DNA of 31,845 nt, taken from a virus. The translations under genes and the position numbers were made by a program. Of this stretch, positions 31,072 to 31,845 are shown in pieces (position 1 is the stretch's first letter; each line of letters begins with the position of its first letter). Location: the IMG/VR virus record IMGVR_UViG_3300046462_000629, positions 1 to 31,845 of that record; one strand, 5' to 3'. The notes under the pieces were generated by a model. It saw only the letters and a list, made by a program, of their open reading frames with translations. It was not told the DNA's origin and ran no database searches.

Positions 31072-31520
31072 ATTGCGTCAATGGCGTTGTCGTCTAGTTT
31101 TTGTCCGCGAAATCCTGGGGACTGTTTAAACAGGGCGGCTGCCATTCCTTCTTTTGTTGCGCCGCCGAACCCGGTGGCAAACTTTTTTAAAGTGGAGACT
31201 GGCAAACATTCCAGCAAGCACGATTTGCCAAGGGTCAACCATACACAGGTCCGCAATGATGCCCACAACTGGGTTTGCAGGGTGTAAGTCGAAAATTGCA
31301 CGTCCTCGAAGACTACCACATCGGGCTTGGGAAGTGAAACCAGATATTCCTGAAATCGATGAATCCTCGGGTCGTTTCGCCGGGTCCAGCGTTCCTTCCC
31401 CCAGGCAGTAACTTCCGCCCCCGTTGCTAGCGTCCAAGTCCCAGCAGTAAGTGTATCCGCTCCGGCGAGGTTGTGAGCGAATCCCGTGTGGGTCCCCAGG
31501 TCTATGGCGAGTATTTTCAG
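31020..31520 (-). CDS. RuvC-like Holliday junction resolvase, with no ordinary start codon
   Basis: The frame encodes 166 residues with RNase H-fold resolvase features: L-A-I-D7-L-G-T-H-T-G-F-A near the N-terminus, V-V-V-F-E72-D-V-Q-F in the middle, and K-L-D143-D144-N-A-I-D148-A-I-W near the end. These give the acidic residues that bind Mg2+ for cutting branched DNA during phage DNA maturation. No ATG, GTG or TTG lies in frame ahead of the first motif. The nearest codon is CTG at 31520-31518 (L-K-I-L-A-I-D), while ATG at 31524 is out of frame. Loss of one base from the following AAAA run would join that ATG to the motif as MSEILAID. A GTG at 31319 would discard the first catalytic Asp. The 3' end overlaps the next gene by 52 nt. 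Confidence 0.75.
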   Translation of the reverse strand: MKILAIDLGTHTGFAHNLAGADTLTAGTWTLATGAEVTAWGKERWTRRNDPRIHRFQEYLVSLPKPDVVVFEDVQFSTYTLQTQLWASLRTCVWLTLGKSCLLECLPVSTLKKFATGFGGATKEGMAAALFKQSPGFRGQKLDDNAIDAIWIFKWAQTHLSRVKFQ

Positions 31521-31524
31521 ACAT

Positions 31525-31537
31525 ATAAAAGTCGCAA
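31525..31537 (-). promoter_or_regulatory. CGACT-type start-site motif on the minus strand before the RuvC-like gene
   Basis: Read on the minus strand, GCGACTTTT (31535-31527) is followed by ATATG. It falls in the 13-nt gap between the sigma-like gene's TAA and the ATG at 31524, so the motif is used on both strands. A second GCGACTACT lies 20 nt upstream, inside the sigma-like gene's last codons. Confidence 0.45.
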
Positions 31538-31845
31538 TTATTCAGAGAGTAGTCGCCCCTGGTCCAGCAACGCGACGCGAATCTTTCGGAGCGCCACGCG
31601 GTGAGTGCGCTGAATCGCCGACCGAGTTAAATCCAGCATCTCGGCAATTTCCTGAAAATTCCTTCCGCTGAAGTAGGTCAAGTTTAAAACTGCCTTCTCC
31701 CGCTCGGTGCAGATTCGTTCCACCAGCGGCTTCATTTGCTCCCAGCGTTCGCGGGTGTGGATGTCTTCGAACCTGGGGTTGTCAATTTCGTGCTCCGGAG
31801 TGATTTCTTCTGTGTCGTCCCAGGGGCCGGTTAAATCAACGTGAT
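31538..31845 (-). CDS. Sigma-70 region 4-like HTH protein (partial, runs off the window)
   Basis: About 102 residues are visible up to TAA at 31540-31538. The frame is open through the window's right edge, so the true start lies beyond it. An internal ATG at 31735 would give 65 residues, but upstream sequence in frame is clearly protein-like (acidic: PEHEIDNPRFEDIHTRERWE). The C-terminal 60 residues match sigma region 4: T-E-R-E-K-A-V-L-N-L-T-Y, then F-Q-E-I-A-E-M-L-D-L-T-R-S-A-I-Q-R as the helix-turn-helix, then A-L-R-K-I-R. It could redirect host RNA polymerase or regulate phage genes; whether a region 2 exists cannot be seen. It is 13 nt upstream of the RuvC-like gene. Confidence 0.75.
   Translation of the reverse strand, partial: HVDLTGPWDDTEEITPEHEIDNPRFEDIHTRERWEQMKPLVERICTEREKAVLNLTYFSGRNFQEIAEMLDLTRSAIQRTHRVALRKIRVALLDQGRLLSE

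Noticed and set aside
31126-31524. A 132-residue minus-strand frame starting at the ATG behind the CGACT motif
   Set aside because: Its product has no recognisable features and is rich in Arg, Ser and Gly, while the overlapping frame carries clear RuvC catalytic motifs. The ATG probably belongs to the RuvC-like gene after a frame change.
1-31845. tRNA genes, CRISPR arrays, insertion sequences, reverse transcriptase or integrase
   Set aside because: No cloverleaf-like run, regular direct repeats with spacers, transposase or recombinase motifs were noticed by eye on either strand.

Overview
This window is most simply read as the structural (late) half of a tailed bacteriophage with a short-tailed, T7/P22-like gene plan, either a free phage or a prophage. 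The evidence is gene order and protein character: a packaging-protein tail end, a portal-like protein, an Ala/Pro-rich scaffold, a major capsid protein, two neck/tail-tube proteins, fibre proteins, three successive helical or low-complexity internal-virion candidates, and a 2466-residue multidomain virion protein. No host gene, tRNA, IS element or CRISPR array is visible. DNA is GC-rich, genes are packed with ATGA/TAATG overlaps, and few starts carry a Shine-Dalgarno sequence. This suggests a host lineage that uses SD sparingly, but the host cannot be named from the sequence.

Layout. Positions 2-3429: end of a probable terminase large subunit, two small cysteine (zinc-ribbon-like) proteins, portal, and a small protein overlapping the portal. 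3433-8972: scaffold, two glycosyltransferase-like proteins, a structured 172-nt leader, major capsid protein, a terminator-like hairpin, and a protein with three QGD repeats. 8975-11687: small proteins, a one-helix membrane protein, a lipoprotein, a collagen-like fibre and two further small proteins. 11687-17736: neck/tail-tube pair, two fibre-type proteins and a GNAT acetyltransferase. 17733-29316: internal virion (DNA ejection) candidates, the giant protein, and two small proteins. 29313-31845 lies on the opposite strand: a sigma-region-4-like HTH protein, a RuvC-like nuclease, an unknown coiled-coil protein, and an HTH plus metallophosphoesterase protein. This convergent block looks like a nucleic-acid or regulatory module that meets the late operon tail to tail.

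The most interesting signals are these. (1) A CGACT-centred motif lies 10-18 nt before five start codons on both strands. It resembles the specificity block of T7-class RNA polymerase promoters and would give nearly leaderless mRNAs. (2) The giant protein behaves like a string of separate domains, with a short Q-[FY]-[RKN]-P or GFRPEL element at eight domain boundaries, plus a zincin-like HDALH motif and a duplicated W-[LI]-x-P-D-G domain. (3) The RuvC-like nuclease has no ordinary start codon in frame, while an ATG sits 4 nt upstream in another frame. (4) The metallophosphoesterase has Asp and Asn exchanged between two metal-binding motifs. (5) Two glycosyltransferases sit between scaffold and capsid genes, preceded by tandem RNA hairpins. 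Functional calls come from motif reading and gene order, without database searches.
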